Positions 34,734 through 44,478 are shown, numbered from the stretch's first letter. The stretch is DNA of 64,000 nucleotides from Vibrio ulleungensis (GCF_016900875.1 NZ_JAFEUM010000003.1:310001-374000); one strand, 5' to 3'. Made by a program: numbers and translations. The notes: generated by a model not told the origin, from the letters alone.

Positions 34734-35615
34734 TTATTTTTGGTCGATTAGCAGATCTAAAAACATCTGTTGTGGTTCGCTAAGAGTTCGACTTGATGAA
34801 TGAAGCAACTCCAATCGAGTTGTAATATTGACGTCGCCTGCGTTGCTCTCTGTATTGAACTTTGTTAGCAGACCAAGCGCTTCTCGTTCGCGATAAAGTG
34901 CTTGCGGCAAGTATCCCCAACCCAAGTCTTCCTCAATCAGACGAGCGACGTCTTCCTGGTCGGTACACTGCCAGGTTTCAAATGCGGCCTTACCTCCAAT
35001 TTTAGTTAGTGGGTTATTGAACATACTTGCACAGCATATCTGACGGCGCTTTGCCAACTGATCGTTGCTAATTAAGTCGAGATCGGCAAACTCAGAATCT
35101 GGAGAACAGCAAGCAACCCACACTAAATAGCGAAGTAATGTTCTTTCTGTTTGTGAAGGTGCATCCGTGAAGAAAACATGCACGATAACATCAAGTTCAT
35201 CAGTCTCTAACTGCTGTATTAAGTCTTGGCTTAAGCCGCGAGTCACATTGATTTCTAAAAGCTGATACTTCGAAGAAACCTTGGCTATCGCCCCTTCGAT
35301 TTCCTCGATTGGTACCATATGGTCAAGCCCAATCCGCAAAGAGCCGCTTGATAAATTCGAACTAGCAGAAAGGTGCAGAATACGCTCACCTTGATGGGCA
35401 AACTGTTGGGCATGCGGAAAAAGCAGTATGCCTGCTTGTGTTGGCGTAATGCTATTTTTGCTTCTCTCGAATAGCTTTGTATCGAGCGCAATCTCCAAGT
35501 TTTCTATAAGCAGACTAGCCTCTGCATGTCTGAGGTTAAGTTTCTTCGCAGCTTTTGCTATGGAACCTAATTCATAAACGGCCAAATAAGCTTCTATTTG
35601 ATCAAGCTGTAGCAT
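34734..35615 (-). CDS. LysR-family transcriptional regulator
   Basis: 293 residues from MLQLDQIEAYLAVYE, ATG complementing 35613-35615, preceded by AAAGGTTGGAAA; a longer start at 35636 exists. The HTH is GSIAKAAKKLNLRHAEASLLIENLE (about 17-41), followed by a LysR effector domain with VARLIEEDLGWGYLPQ near residue 228. It is divergent from the exported amidohydrolase at 35778 and probably controls it. Confidence 0.85.
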   Translation of the reverse strand: MLQLDQIEAYLAVYELGSIAKAAKKLNLRHAEASLLIENLEIALDTKLFERSKNSITPTQAGILLFPHAQQFAHQGERILHLSASSNLSSGSLRIGLDHMVPIEEIEGAIAKVSSKYQLLEINVTRGLSQDLIQQLETDELDVIVHVFFTDAPSQTERTLLRYLVWVACCSPDSEFADLDLISNDQLAKRRQICCASMFNNPLTKIGGKAAFETWQCTDQEDVARLIEEDLGWGYLPQALYREREALGLLTKFNTESNAGDVNITTRLELLHSSSRTLSEPQQMFLDLLIDQK

Positions 35616-35777
35616 TTTCCAACCTTTATTCATCAACCTGTTAAATAAGAGTTTAGGGTTAACACATCACAAAGTCGCTGTCAAAGCAGTGGCGTTCTTA
35701 CTCCTAATCTTACGTCATCTAAAATATGTACCATCAAAAAGCTTAGTTCCCGCTGGGTATTATCACACGAGGTTACC

Positions 35778-37520
35778 ATGAAAAAATCATTTGTAGCATT
35801 AGCCATTCTTTCCGGCATGACTACCACTAACGTTATCGCAGCCGAAACCGCAGATGTGGTTTTCCTATCTGAAAACATCGTCACGATGAACCCTGATCAA
35901 CCAATCGCTAGGTCTTTGGCAATTGTAAACAATGAAATTGTCTGCGTAAAAGCAGACGATTCTTGTAAAACTCTGGTCGGTTCAGATACTCAGATCGTAG
36001 ACAACAAAGAAGCGACCATCATGCCGGGCTTTATAGATACTCACTTACATACTCGTCTGTTTGGGCAGACACATGCAACTATGTTGAACCTATTTGTCCT
36101 AGATGGTCAACCGACAGAAGTAATTGAAAAAGCGATCTCTGATTGGGCTGCTAAGCTTGGCCCTGACGAGTGGATTATAGGTGGTGGTTTCTCTTACGAT
36201 AATTTTCCAGAACCTACTAAAGAGCGTTTAGATGAACTGGTGGGTGGTCGTCCTGCACTTATCTCAGATAATACCCAACACAATGGTTGGTATTCATCAA
36301 AAGCACTAAAGATTTTGGGTGTTGATGACAACTGGCGTGTGCCGAAAGGTGGCTACATGCCTCTTGGTGAAGATGGTAAACCAACCGGCCACCTACGCGA
36401 AAAAGCGCATCTTTCACTTGGTTTCGTTGAACAGCACAAATTGTACTCGTTCGAAACGCAAGAAAAGTCAGTTGCAGCCGCAGCTGAACTATTGAACGCT
36501 GTGGGCGTAACTTCTGCACTAGAGGCGGCTGGTGGTTCAAAAGAAGGATCTGATGACGTTTACGTTCGTATGGCTAAAAAAGGAACACTAAACCTTCGTC
36601 ACGAAGTTTCAGGTGTATTCTGGGGCGGTAAAGGAAATATGGATGAGGACCAAGCAATGATCGATGAGCTGGTTGCTCGCCGTGAAGTCGTGCGTAAGGA
36701 AATGGGTAGCGACTCTCACAACTTCCTGACAATGAATACGGTTAAATTTGCCATAGATGGAACTCCAGGTGCATACGCGCACATGGAAGAGCCGTACTTA
36801 GATGGTACTCAACCAAACATGAACTACGGCGAAGACAACTTAGGTTGGATCTTTGAACAGTTAACAGAACGTGGCTTCCGTATAATGTTACACGTTGAAG
36901 GTGATGCTGCGATACGTAAGTCACTCGATGCCTTAGAGTATGCGAACGATACTGGAAAACCACTTGATCCAAAGGCACGTCACATTATGACGCACCTTGA
37001 CCACGTGACTCCATCACATCTATCACGCATGAAGAATCTTAACATTGCTGCACAAATCCAATACCACTGGGGTGATCCCGCAGATCCCTACTACCAAGCT
37101 GTTGTAAAGAAGAACGTGCCACAGTTTATCTTGGACAATGCATTTAATATGCACGGTATGCTAGCGAACTCTGGCATTGAATACGGTGCAGGTCCAGACG
37201 CACCTACCAGTGCGGTCTATAAACCATTCGAAGGTATCGAAATCGCTATGACGCGCCAAAGCATAGGGAAGCCAGAGAGTGAGCGTATGATTGGTCAAGC
37301 GATGACTTTTGAGCAAGCTCTGTACGGTTACACGATGGGTAGTGCGAAACTGATGTTCAAAGAAGATAAGATCGGTTCACTTGAAGAAGGCAAGTTGGCT
37401 GACATTATAGTGCTAGACCGTGATATTCATGCTCAAGTAGAAAAAAACATCCACAAAGTGCATGAAACCAAAGTCCGAGCAACTTACCTAGACGGTAAGA
37501 TTGTATACCAAGCAAATTAA
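35778..37520 (+). CDS. Exported amidohydrolase (YtcJ/amidohydrolase_3 type)
   Basis: 580 residues. Signal peptide 1-21 (ending VIAA). The metal-dependent hydrolase barrel shows PGFIDTHLHTR (HxH at about 89-91), LHVEGDAAI and MTHLDHV for the later histidines, and GAGPDAPTS for the Asp. The C-terminal composite strand domain has GKLADIIVLDRDI. Relatives hydrolyse amide or related C-N bonds; substrate unknown. The export signal makes it periplasmic. A paralogue is at 39575-41341. Regulated, by position, by the divergent LysR. Confidence 0.85.
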   Translation: MKKSFVALAILSGMTTTNVIAAETADVVFLSENIVTMNPDQPIARSLAIVNNEIVCVKADDSCKTLVGSDTQIVDNKEATIMPGFIDTHLHTRLFGQTHATMLNLFVLDGQPTEVIEKAISDWAAKLGPDEWIIGGGFSYDNFPEPTKERLDELVGGRPALISDNTQHNGWYSSKALKILGVDDNWRVPKGGYMPLGEDGKPTGHLREKAHLSLGFVEQHKLYSFETQEKSVAAAAELLNAVGVTSALEAAGGSKEGSDDVYVRMAKKGTLNLRHEVSGVFWGGKGNMDEDQAMIDELVARREVVRKEMGSDSHNFLTMNTVKFAIDGTPGAYAHMEEPYLDGTQPNMNYGEDNLGWIFEQLTERGFRIMLHVEGDAAIRKSLDALEYANDTGKPLDPKARHIMTHLDHVTPSHLSRMKNLNIAAQIQYHWGDPADPYYQAVVKKNVPQFILDNAFNMHGMLANSGIEYGAGPDAPTSAVYKPFEGIEIAMTRQSIGKPESERMIGQAMTFEQALYGYTMGSAKLMFKEDKIGSLEEGKLADIIVLDRDIHAQVEKNIHKVHETKVRATYLDGKIVYQAN

Positions 37521-37561
37521 TCAACTTCGTTCTCAGTCAGACTAACTCTGACAATAAATTA

Positions 37562-37583
37562 AGGGGCAGAACTATCTGCCCCT
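37562..37583 (+). terminator. Hairpin after the amidohydrolase gene
   Basis: AGGGGCAGA (37562-37570) pairs perfectly with TCTGCCCCT (37575-37583). No T-run follows, so it may protect the mRNA end or act as a weak terminator. It sits between the amidohydrolase stop and the DUF3299 gene start at 37626. Confidence 0.45.
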
Positions 37584-37625
37584 CCAAATCAGCTCATGGA
37601 TGGCGCATCTAATAAAGGTCTCGAT

Positions 37626-38150
37626 ATGCGTATTATTAAAGCTACTGTCACCATTTTCTGTCTTTCGTTGCTTTCGCTATCTGCGATGGCTGAACCTATC
37701 AAAATAAATTGGTCAGACCTTATACCACCGGAGTATCGCGAAGACACAATTGCACTGATTAAATCGACCCTAAACCCGTATATTCACAAAGATGGCGAAG
37801 TAGCTCCACAACGTGTTAATGAACAACTTAAGTCTACAGTTGATGCGCTAGCTGAGCGAAACGTGATTATACAGGGTTATATGGTACCAATTGATATGGA
37901 TGCGGATGGTGTGATCACTCTTTTGTTAGCGCCGTACGCGGGAGCTTGTATTCATGTTCCACCACCGCCTCCCAACCAGTTAATCTATATCGAATTGGAG
38001 AAAGGACAAGTAATCCCTTGGGAAATGTACTGGTCACCAATTACTATACAAGGGTCTATCGAAATAGAAGTAATTGAGGGCGAGTATATCGAGGGCGATA
38101 TTGCACTTACTGGATATACGATGAAAGACGCAAGTTTTGTTAAAAAATGA
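37626..38150 (+). CDS. Exported DUF3299 protein
   Basis: 174 residues from the ATG at 37626 after AAAGGTCTCGAT. A signal peptide (1-22, ending AMA) precedes a compact domain with WSDLIPPEYRE, IQGYMVPIDMD, and YAGACIHVPPPPPNQLIY, the features of DUF3299, a periplasmic family of unknown function often found near lipoprotein transport or metal-related genes. Here it follows an amidohydrolase and may be co-transcribed with it. Confidence 0.75.
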   Translation: MRIIKATVTIFCLSLLSLSAMAEPIKINWSDLIPPEYREDTIALIKSTLNPYIHKDGEVAPQRVNEQLKSTVDALAERNVIIQGYMVPIDMDADGVITLLLAPYAGACIHVPPPPPNQLIYIELEKGQVIPWEMYWSPITIQGSIEIEVIEGEYIEGDIALTGYTMKDASFVKK

Positions 38151-38446
38151 CCTTAATTTGCTTTAAGCGACCACAGTCTTTTAGTACCTATCTGGTAGCG
38201 TGCAGTAAAAGGTCACTCTAGAATACACAAAGCACGACCTCCAAATAACCAAGGAGACCGATAATACAGGTCTCCAAGACATTCCTTCAGTTTTATGCTG
38301 GCTTAGCTGCGCTGGAGACTCTTAGCTTTTAGTTTTGTTGCTTTTACATACCAAAAGTTATGCGCACTCTTCCAATCTTAATAATCACTCTAACTAGGTT
38401 CTGTCGATAGCTTTCACAGCGGTTACTTCGTAACTCAGAAATGTTC
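38151..38446. other. Intergenic stretch before the intron
   Basis: 296 bases without a gene. A perfect hairpin GGAGACC (38253-38259) / GGTCTCC (38269-38275) has no T-run after it. Nothing else is recognised. Confidence 0.4.
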
Positions 38447-39255
38447 GTGCGATCTGAAGTCGTATGAAGCGTTGTTCACCACGAAAGAGTGAACCGTCTG
38501 TATCATCAGATGACCCTAGGATTCTGAATAAAGTAGCGAATCCGACAATGTAATGAAACGCAGTCACTAGATTGAGTGGGAACCGAATCGTGATAAGGTG
38601 TTCCTCCTGATAACCACAAATCGGGTGAGTGCTAGGGAGTCAATATGATGAATGTAATGTGAATCCATTTAAGGCGCGTTATATGATGAAGCAGCGGAAG
38701 TGATTAATACGCTGTAGCCAAAAAGGCAACGAGAGTCGGAAAGAGATTGGACATTGCTCTTTCGTGGTCTTTGTACTCTCCGCACCATTGTGGGCATCTG
38801 AGTTGACATTTTTTACGCAACATACGGAACAGGGTAAGCCTGTATATCTCTCTATGGGAAAGCAGTCTGAAAGTTGCCGATAGGTATGCAGGTAAAGGAG
38901 GTTAGAAAAAGCGAATGCTACCTTGTAATGAAGTGAATACAGGTTTATATCTGGCGCGAAAGCGAGCTGACTTCTAACTGGTGTCCCGTTGCGAGATAGC
39001 TTGAAGAACTTTATTAAAGAAGAAAAGCAAATGATGATTTCGAATGAAGTTAGTGCGTCTTCTGATAACGAACCGTGGTTTCTTATTCACTGAGTGACCA
39101 ATGGGGCAGTTTTAAAGCTTTAAGTGTGTATCGCAAAGGTAAATAATTACTGGGTGCTTAACGGTGCTTTTGTGGAGGCTTGAGCCGTATGCAGTGAAAG
39201 TTGCACGTACGGTTCTGAGGAGGGAGGCACCTGGCAACAGGTGCCGCCAATCCGA
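38447..39255 (+). mobile_element. Group II intron lacking most of its maturase gene
   Basis: The 5' end begins GTGCGA at 38447, as group II introns do. Domain V is clear at 39182-39215: GAGCCGTATG, a GAAA-type tetraloop, and CACGTACGGTTC closing the stem, with the AGC catalytic triad. A domain VI hairpin (GGCACCTG/CAGGTGCC) follows. In domain IV, ATG codons at 39031 and 39034 begin MMISNEVSASSDNE, the start of the usual intron-encoded reverse transcriptase, but it runs out at a stop after 20 codons. The intron, about 0.8 kb, can at best move or splice with proteins made elsewhere. Ends are approximate. Confidence 0.8.
39031..39093 (+). pseudogene. Start of a group II intron reverse transcriptase/maturase, truncated
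   Basis: The frame reads MMISNEVSASSDNEPWFLIH and then a stop. MISNEVSASSDN resembles the N terminus of many bacterial group II intron-encoded proteins. All catalytic reverse transcriptase and maturase domains have been deleted; domain V begins 90 bases later. Confidence 0.55.
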
Positions 39256-39574
39256 CAGGAATGTATTGTGTATTCATGCACGCATAATATTGACTATCAA
39301 CTTCCATCGTCCCAGACTTACCAAAATCGTGAGCATGAGACACATAGAATCTGAAAATTCAAACCTTAAACGGCGGTCAACCTGTAATCAGTTACATCAC
39401 TGATGAATGCTTAGATTTAAAATAGATCTTCTGATAACAAAGTGAAAGCGAACACAAATAAATTTGCATTCGCTTTAAAATGATCAGAATCATGAGTTAA
39501 CAGATCGAATGAAAGGCATAGTTTCTACACTTTTTTGAGAGCATTTTCGCAAAAAATTAGCTCTACCGCTGTAT
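39256..39574. other. Intergenic stretch after the intron
   Basis: 319 bases without a convincing gene. A short plus-strand run (MRHIESENSNLKR near 39336) faintly resembles an IS3 OrfA coiled coil and may be IS debris. An AAAGCGAA/TTCGCTTT hairpin at 39445-39476 may end the minus-strand amidohydrolase transcript. Confidence 0.3.
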
Positions 39575-41341
39575 TTACTGCAATCCTTGTTGATATGTAA
39601 AGGTGCCATTCATCATCGTAGCTAAAATTTTTGTCTCAACAAGATTATCTGGCTCGACCTCAAATAAATTCCTTTCAAAAATAACAAGATCTGCATACTT
39701 TCCTACTTCTAGACTACCTACTTTATGTTCCATCCTTGCTTGGTAGGCTCCCCCCATGGTTGCAGTAAACAGACATTGTTCTAGCGATATAGCTTCAGTA
39801 GATGGTGGAAACGTTCGCTTGTCACTTGGATTCGATGGATCTTTACGAGTTATTGCTGATTGGCATAGATATAGAGGACCTGATAAGGAAATATCCGTAC
39901 TAGGTACATCTGCTCCAATACTGGTTGGAATACCTGCTCGTATAGCTCTTCCAAGAGGTTGGAATGCTTTTTCAACTCGTTTTTGCCCTAATATTTTCAT
40001 GGCAGATTCTAAGCCTCCTCCCCAGGTTGTCGCCCAGATTGGTGTTAGATTAACCGGGATATTGTACTTAACTACACGTTCGAAATCATCTGGGTGAACA
40101 TTAGCGAAGTGTTGCAATGAGTTTCGAGCGTCCTCATAGCCAAGCTCTTTTGCTTTGATGTATGTGTCAATAGTTTCTCGCTGGGTTTTTGAGCCATCAG
40201 TATGAATCGATACATCAAGCCCAACCTTGTTAGCTTTGAGGACAACCTCTTCACTGCGTGCCGCAGATACGCCTCTAACAGCTTTTGAGTCTGGTAAGTC
40301 AGTCCAAGGTTCAAGCATTACCGAGGCATGACTGGTAAATACGCCTTCTGGGTGAATTTTAATTCCAGTAATACCAACCGTATCTGTGTTGTATTCATTT
40401 CTTAACTCGATTGTATCGGCAACAAAAGCGTCAACATCCGTTTTTTCATTCTTATAAAGAACTTGGAAAAAAGTTCTCATTTTCAATTTATTTTGATTAT
40501 CTAACTCTGTCAGGAGCTCCAAGGCAATACGATAGTCACTGAAATACTCTTTAAACTCTTTAATATTTGGGGTGACAAGACCTTGGTTAATATACCCAGT
40601 GTAACCGTATGACGCAGCTAGATTATAAAGCTTCGTTTGACTTTCAGAAATCATAGTTTCTGGTTGCCATGCTCCCATCTCAATAAAGGCAGGCATCCAA
40701 GCGAACTCTTTCGCTTCTCCAATAGGGTTACCCGCGTCGTCACGAACCCAAAAGGTTAGGCCTGGAATTGCGTCTGGTGTATTTTTATCTACATTACCCA
40801 TCTCCATTGCTTTGGAGTTCAACCACATATCATGGACAGTGTAGTCTTGCAGAATTACTGGGCGGTCAGGAACAATTTTGTCTAAGTCGGCCGCTGTCGG
40901 TGGCGAATCCATAAGGGAACCGTTCCAACCAAGACCACGTATGAATTTTTCGTTAGGATTTGCATCTGCATAAGCTTTAATTAGATCAAGATAATCTTGT
41001 TTGGATTGACCTTCCCCTAACGCAACCCCCATTCCCATCCATGCTGATGAAACAAAATGTTCGTGACCACTGAAAAAGCCTGGGGTAATCATCTTCCCAT
41101 CAAGGTCATGTACTTCTGTTGCATCTGATATGAAAATTTGTGCGCCCTCACTAGAGCCTACATAGACAATTTTGTTGGATTTGACTGCGATTGCCTCAGC
41201 CCATGGAGCATCTTTATTGACCGTATAGACATTGGCATTCGTAAACACATAATCTGCATCAACTACTTGAGCATGCACAAAAGTGGATAAGGTCGCTAAC
41301 CCTACTAGTACCAAAAATTTAAACTTCACAATTTCTCGCAT
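39575..41341 (-). CDS. Exported amidohydrolase (YtcJ/amidohydrolase_3 type), paralogue
   Basis: 588 residues with a signal peptide (1-24, ending VHA). Barrel motifs are PGFFSGHEHF (HxH), GIKIHPEGV (candidate carboxylated Lys position), SIHTDGSKT, LQHFANVHPDD and SIGADVPSTD, followed by the strand domain GKYADLVIFERNL. Same architecture as the gene at 35778 but a different set of loops, so likely a different amide-type substrate. Oriented toward the intron and the other amidohydrolase. The N terminus has Phe-Phe after PG where Ile-Asp is usual. Confidence 0.8.
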   Translation of the reverse strand: MREIVKFKFLVLVGLATLSTFVHAQVVDADYVFTNANVYTVNKDAPWAEAIAVKSNKIVYVGSSEGAQIFISDATEVHDLDGKMITPGFFSGHEHFVSSAWMGMGVALGEGQSKQDYLDLIKAYADANPNEKFIRGLGWNGSLMDSPPTAADLDKIVPDRPVILQDYTVHDMWLNSKAMEMGNVDKNTPDAIPGLTFWVRDDAGNPIGEAKEFAWMPAFIEMGAWQPETMISESQTKLYNLAASYGYTGYINQGLVTPNIKEFKEYFSDYRIALELLTELDNQNKLKMRTFFQVLYKNEKTDVDAFVADTIELRNEYNTDTVGITGIKIHPEGVFTSHASVMLEPWTDLPDSKAVRGVSAARSEEVVLKANKVGLDVSIHTDGSKTQRETIDTYIKAKELGYEDARNSLQHFANVHPDDFERVVKYNIPVNLTPIWATTWGGGLESAMKILGQKRVEKAFQPLGRAIRAGIPTSIGADVPSTDISLSGPLYLCQSAITRKDPSNPSDKRTFPPSTEAISLEQCLFTATMGGAYQARMEHKVGSLEVGKYADLVIFERNLFEVEPDNLVETKILATMMNGTFTYQQGLQ

Positions 41342-41903
41342 TGAGCTCTCTCCATAAAATCTACGTCAAGAGATAAACATAGGAAACAAAACGCATTCGC
41401 ACAATAACTAGAATCACTCTAGAGACTTTGAGTTAAATGACTAAATGACTAAATGGAAAGTGGAAAAGTGAACTTTTCCACTAATTTAGTGCCATTACTT
41501 TGATGAGATTTCGAATCAGGACCAGTATGATCTGTTCCTCGTACACTGGACCGTCGCGTAAGTGCGTTTTGATATACCGTGATTAATTTATTTTTTGCTA
41601 AATTAGGATTGGTGCAAATAGCTTCTGTCCCAAGACGTACTAGCACTATTACCGCTAGCTCGTTTGTGTCCAAAGACAAGTTATCACACAGTCGCGGCTA
41701 AGAAGGTTCTGCCCCTTTTCTACTTAGTGCGATTAGTCGGCATCGGATTACGTTGCTGAGCTTGTGATACTTGAAGTTATGGTAGGTGTCAGAACAGCCC
41801 TGCAAGGAAACTCCCAAAAGTGTGCAAAATTGAGAACGCTAGACCGTAATCCTCATCTGCATCATTATGCAAGATCACAGAACTGACGAGATTTAAATAT
41901 CAA
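41342..41903. other. 562-base stretch with no supported gene
   Basis: A minus-strand frame at 41449-41679 (76 codons) has no homology I recognise and no ribosome site. A short ACTAAATG tandem lies near 41436-41452. The stretch probably holds the promoter of the amidohydrolase on its left side; otherwise nothing is seen. Confidence 0.4.
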
Positions 41904-42677
41904 TTAGATTTCTTCATCACGAAGAGTCAAAACTTCATAACCAGAACGTGTAACTAAAACGGTATGTTCTGATTGGGCAGATAACTTCTTGTCTCTCGTT
42001 ACGACAGTCCAACCATCTTTTTTGGTTTTCACTTTTGCAGAGCCTTGATTGACCATCGGTTCTATAGTGAATGTCATACCTTCTTTTAAAGTAAGGCCAG
42101 AATTTTGTTTACCATAATGAAGAACCTGTGGCTCTTCATGCATCTCCCGACCAATACCATGCCCACAGTATTCTTTTACAATACTGTATCCATGTGATTC
42201 GGCATAACATTGAATTGCATAACCAATATCACCTAGTTTAGCACCTGATTTTACTTGTTTAATACCTTCCCACATGGCTTCATATGTCACTTTCACAAGC
42301 CTCTTCGCGATAGGCGATGCATCAGGCATTACATACGTCTTGCTTGAGTCTGCAATGAATCCGTTCTTTTCCAGTGTTATATCTAGGTTAATGATATCTG
42401 AGGCTTTTAAAAACTGGGTTCTTTTTGGGACACCGTGGCATACAACCTCATTAATTGATGAGTTTAATACAAACTCATAGTCATACTGCCCCTTGCTTGC
42501 TGGTCGAGCTTTAAGTTTATCAACGATATATTTTTCAACAAAGTCGTTGATATCCATCGTAGATAGACCTGGCTTCATGTATGAGTCCAAAGCTGTAAAT
42601 ACTTTTGCTAACAACCTTCCAGATTCTCTCATTAGCTCGATTTCTTCACGACTTTTGATGGATACTTGACTACTCAT
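41904..42677 (-). CDS. map: Type I methionine aminopeptidase
   Basis: 257 residues. All five metal ligands of the pita-bread fold are present: Asp in NLDITLEKNG, Asp in FIADSSKTY, His in CGHGIGREMHEEP, Glu in TFTIEPMVNQG and Glu in SAQSEHTVLV; the substrate His is in VCHGVPKR. It removes the initiator methionine from proteins. The housekeeping map gene of proteobacteria usually lies beside rpsB, so this is probably a second copy. Its ATG overlaps the upstream ParD-like gene by eight bases. Confidence 0.85.
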   Translation of the reverse strand: MSSQVSIKSREEIELMRESGRLLAKVFTALDSYMKPGLSTMDINDFVEKYIVDKLKARPASKGQYDYEFVLNSSINEVVCHGVPKRTQFLKASDIINLDITLEKNGFIADSSKTYVMPDASPIAKRLVKVTYEAMWEGIKQVKSGAKLGDIGYAIQCYAESHGYSIVKEYCGHGIGREMHEEPQVLHYGKQNSGLTLKEGMTFTIEPMVNQGSAKVKTKKDGWTVVTRDKKLSAQSEHTVLVTRSGYEVLTLRDEEI

Positions 42678-42894
42678 TAGTAGCCACCTTATTGTTTTTG
42701 ATATTTTCTGCCGATACTGAAGCTGATGACATTAACTCTAAAACTAACTGGTTATATGTAGAGTTCGGATGCAACTCTGCCATCATTCCAACCTTTATCC
42801 AAAACTCTGCTTGAGAGTTGATAGAACGATGCATTGCACCACTAGCTTTTCGAATCTCCTCGTGAAGACTTTCTGAAATTTTTACGATACCCAT
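42670..42894 (-). CDS. ParD-like antitoxin-type protein
   Basis: 74 residues from the ATG complementing 42892-42894; the longer frame begins with an unlikely leader. GIVKISESLHEEIRKASGAMHRSINSQAEFWIKVG is the ribbon-helix-helix pattern of ParD-like family proteins (DNA-binding, antitoxin-type). The tail (LMSSASVSAENIKNNK) is short. It overlaps map by eight bases, which suggests coupled translation. No classical ParE toxin gene is next to it. Confidence 0.75.
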   Translation of the reverse strand: MGIVKISESLHEEIRKASGAMHRSINSQAEFWIKVGMMAELHPNSTYNQLVLELMSSASVSAENIKNNKVATNE

Positions 42895-43544
42895 AGATAC
42901 ACACAATATATATAACGTATACATATTATATCCATTTCACATATAGCTTCAATCTTGATTTACTGAACAGAATCACACAACACTGTCGTAACTCAGCACC
43001 TTGTTAGAAAGGAAAAGCCGCGAGGAATTAGCAAGAAACTGCATGTTTAGTATTAATTTTGCTTAGAGTAGTTTTGATAACGAGAATAGAGAGTGACAGC
43101 TTCTGTCGATTTTCGTTCACCTCATCCACCTTAGGAAGCTGTGGACTATTGTGTTTTGGGCGACTAAAAGTTATCTGAAGGGTAGATATAGCCCCGAGCC
43201 CCAAATTCACTTCTGTCCAAAGGTGTGCCAGAGCGGACCACGGCAAACACACCTTTGCCCCATTTCGTTTTTAGAACAGTTTAACCAACTAGAAAGCAAA
43301 TCGCATTTTCCAATACTTTTCCTAATACCTCGAAAGTGTCGATTGGAGTCAGGTCAATCCATGTGAAGTAGTTGAGTATCTATGGAAGTAGGGTCTTACT
43401 ACGTCTAGCGGTACAACAGTTAGAAATGCCCGTGAAAAATATGCAACTGATCACAAAGAAATGAAAGTACCCTATTGAATGCTGCCAATAAACTCTCTAC
43501 TATCAGCAGCTTAGGAGGCTGCCGAGCTGTTTGTATGCAGTCAG
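42895..43544. other. 650-base stretch with no supported gene
   Basis: The first part must hold the promoter of the ParD-like/map pair. A minus-strand frame at 43028-43252 (74 codons) and a plus-strand one at 43151-43366 overlap each other and match nothing I know. Probably decayed DNA. Confidence 0.4.
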
Positions 43545-43565
43545 ATGAAGATTATGGATGAATCA

Positions 43566-44027
43566 ATGAAAAAAATATTAGTGGTTATGTTTATTGCTCT
43601 ACTTAGCGGTTGCGGTTCTAGTGGCCCGATGCAGTCTTTCTATGGGCCGATAGCTACGCCTCAGTATATCGATATTGTAAAAAATGGTTTATTGGAAGAT
43701 TCGGAAGAAGTGAAACTGGTTGGTGAAGCCAGTTCATCGAAGGATCAAAGGGTGTCTGGTGGTGCCATTATCGTGACTGATACTCGGATTTTGTTCGCAA
43801 CATGGAATAGAAAGACCTTAAAGTATGATCCTTTGGCGAGCATCCCATTCATTGATATTGAGAGTTACGGTAGTAATCCAAGCCTGTCAGTCCCCCTAGC
43901 TTTAGTTGGTTGGTCTTTTCACATAACCACCGAGCACGCGACCTATGAGTTCGCATCCAAGCAAATGGATTCTTTGTATTACTTCATTCGCAAGAGTAAT
44001 CCAAACGCTGTTTTGGTCGACGGCTGA
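43566..44027 (+). CDS. Small lipoprotein with PH-like domain
   Basis: 153 residues from the ATG at 43566. The signal ends in the lipobox LLSGC, so the mature protein starts at that Cys and is lipid-anchored. The body (about 45-145) has beta-strands such as GGAIIVTDTRILFATWNRKTLKY and SIPFIDIESYGS, a pleckstrin-homology-like pattern. Function unknown. The longest in-frame start (43545) adds seven residues and is less likely for a signal peptide. Confidence 0.7.
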   Translation: MKKILVVMFIALLSGCGSSGPMQSFYGPIATPQYIDIVKNGLLEDSEEVKLVGEASSSKDQRVSGGAIIVTDTRILFATWNRKTLKYDPLASIPFIDIESYGSNPSLSVPLALVGWSFHITTEHATYEFASKQMDSLYYFIRKSNPNAVLVDG

Positions 44028-44161
44028 TTTGCATACAAATAGTATGGCCGGGTTAATTTAAAATTGGTCAGTTTTCTATTTTTTATTTCGACAGTTATGA
44101 GGTACTTCGAGTCTCAATACTACTCAACGATCCATAACAGTCGAGATCGTTCATTTTGCAC

Positions 44162-44190
44162 AAAGCGCACCCATAACAGGTGCGCTTTCT
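44162..44190 (+). terminator. Hairpin terminator after the lipoprotein gene
   Basis: AAAGCGCACC (44162-44171) pairs perfectly with GGTGCGCTTT (44179-44188), followed by a T-containing tail. It is 134 bases past the lipoprotein stop. Confidence 0.7.
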
Positions 44191-44478
44191 CATTCCTGTT
44201 TCGCTGCTTTTTTCGTATGAGAGTGCCTTCGTAAAAGTAAAAATACTTAGTCTCCTGTCTGACAAACTGTAGCAGCTAAATGATCTTGGCCGCTAAATAG
44301 AGGTTTTGCATTACCTGAGTTAATCCTCTAAATGTTAATTTGGGAGATTCACAGATTCATTTATGTAAGAACTTTACTAGGTCAGTTGCGCTATTAACAA
44401 GGTTTTGCCCCAAAACGGTCTAGGAGGAAATCTAAATACAATTCAATCTTTCATTTTTGAATGAATAAGAATCAAACC

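Noticed and set aside
41449..41679. Minus-strand frame of 76 codons
   Set aside because: No homology, no ribosome site, unusual composition; likely chance in a decayed stretch.
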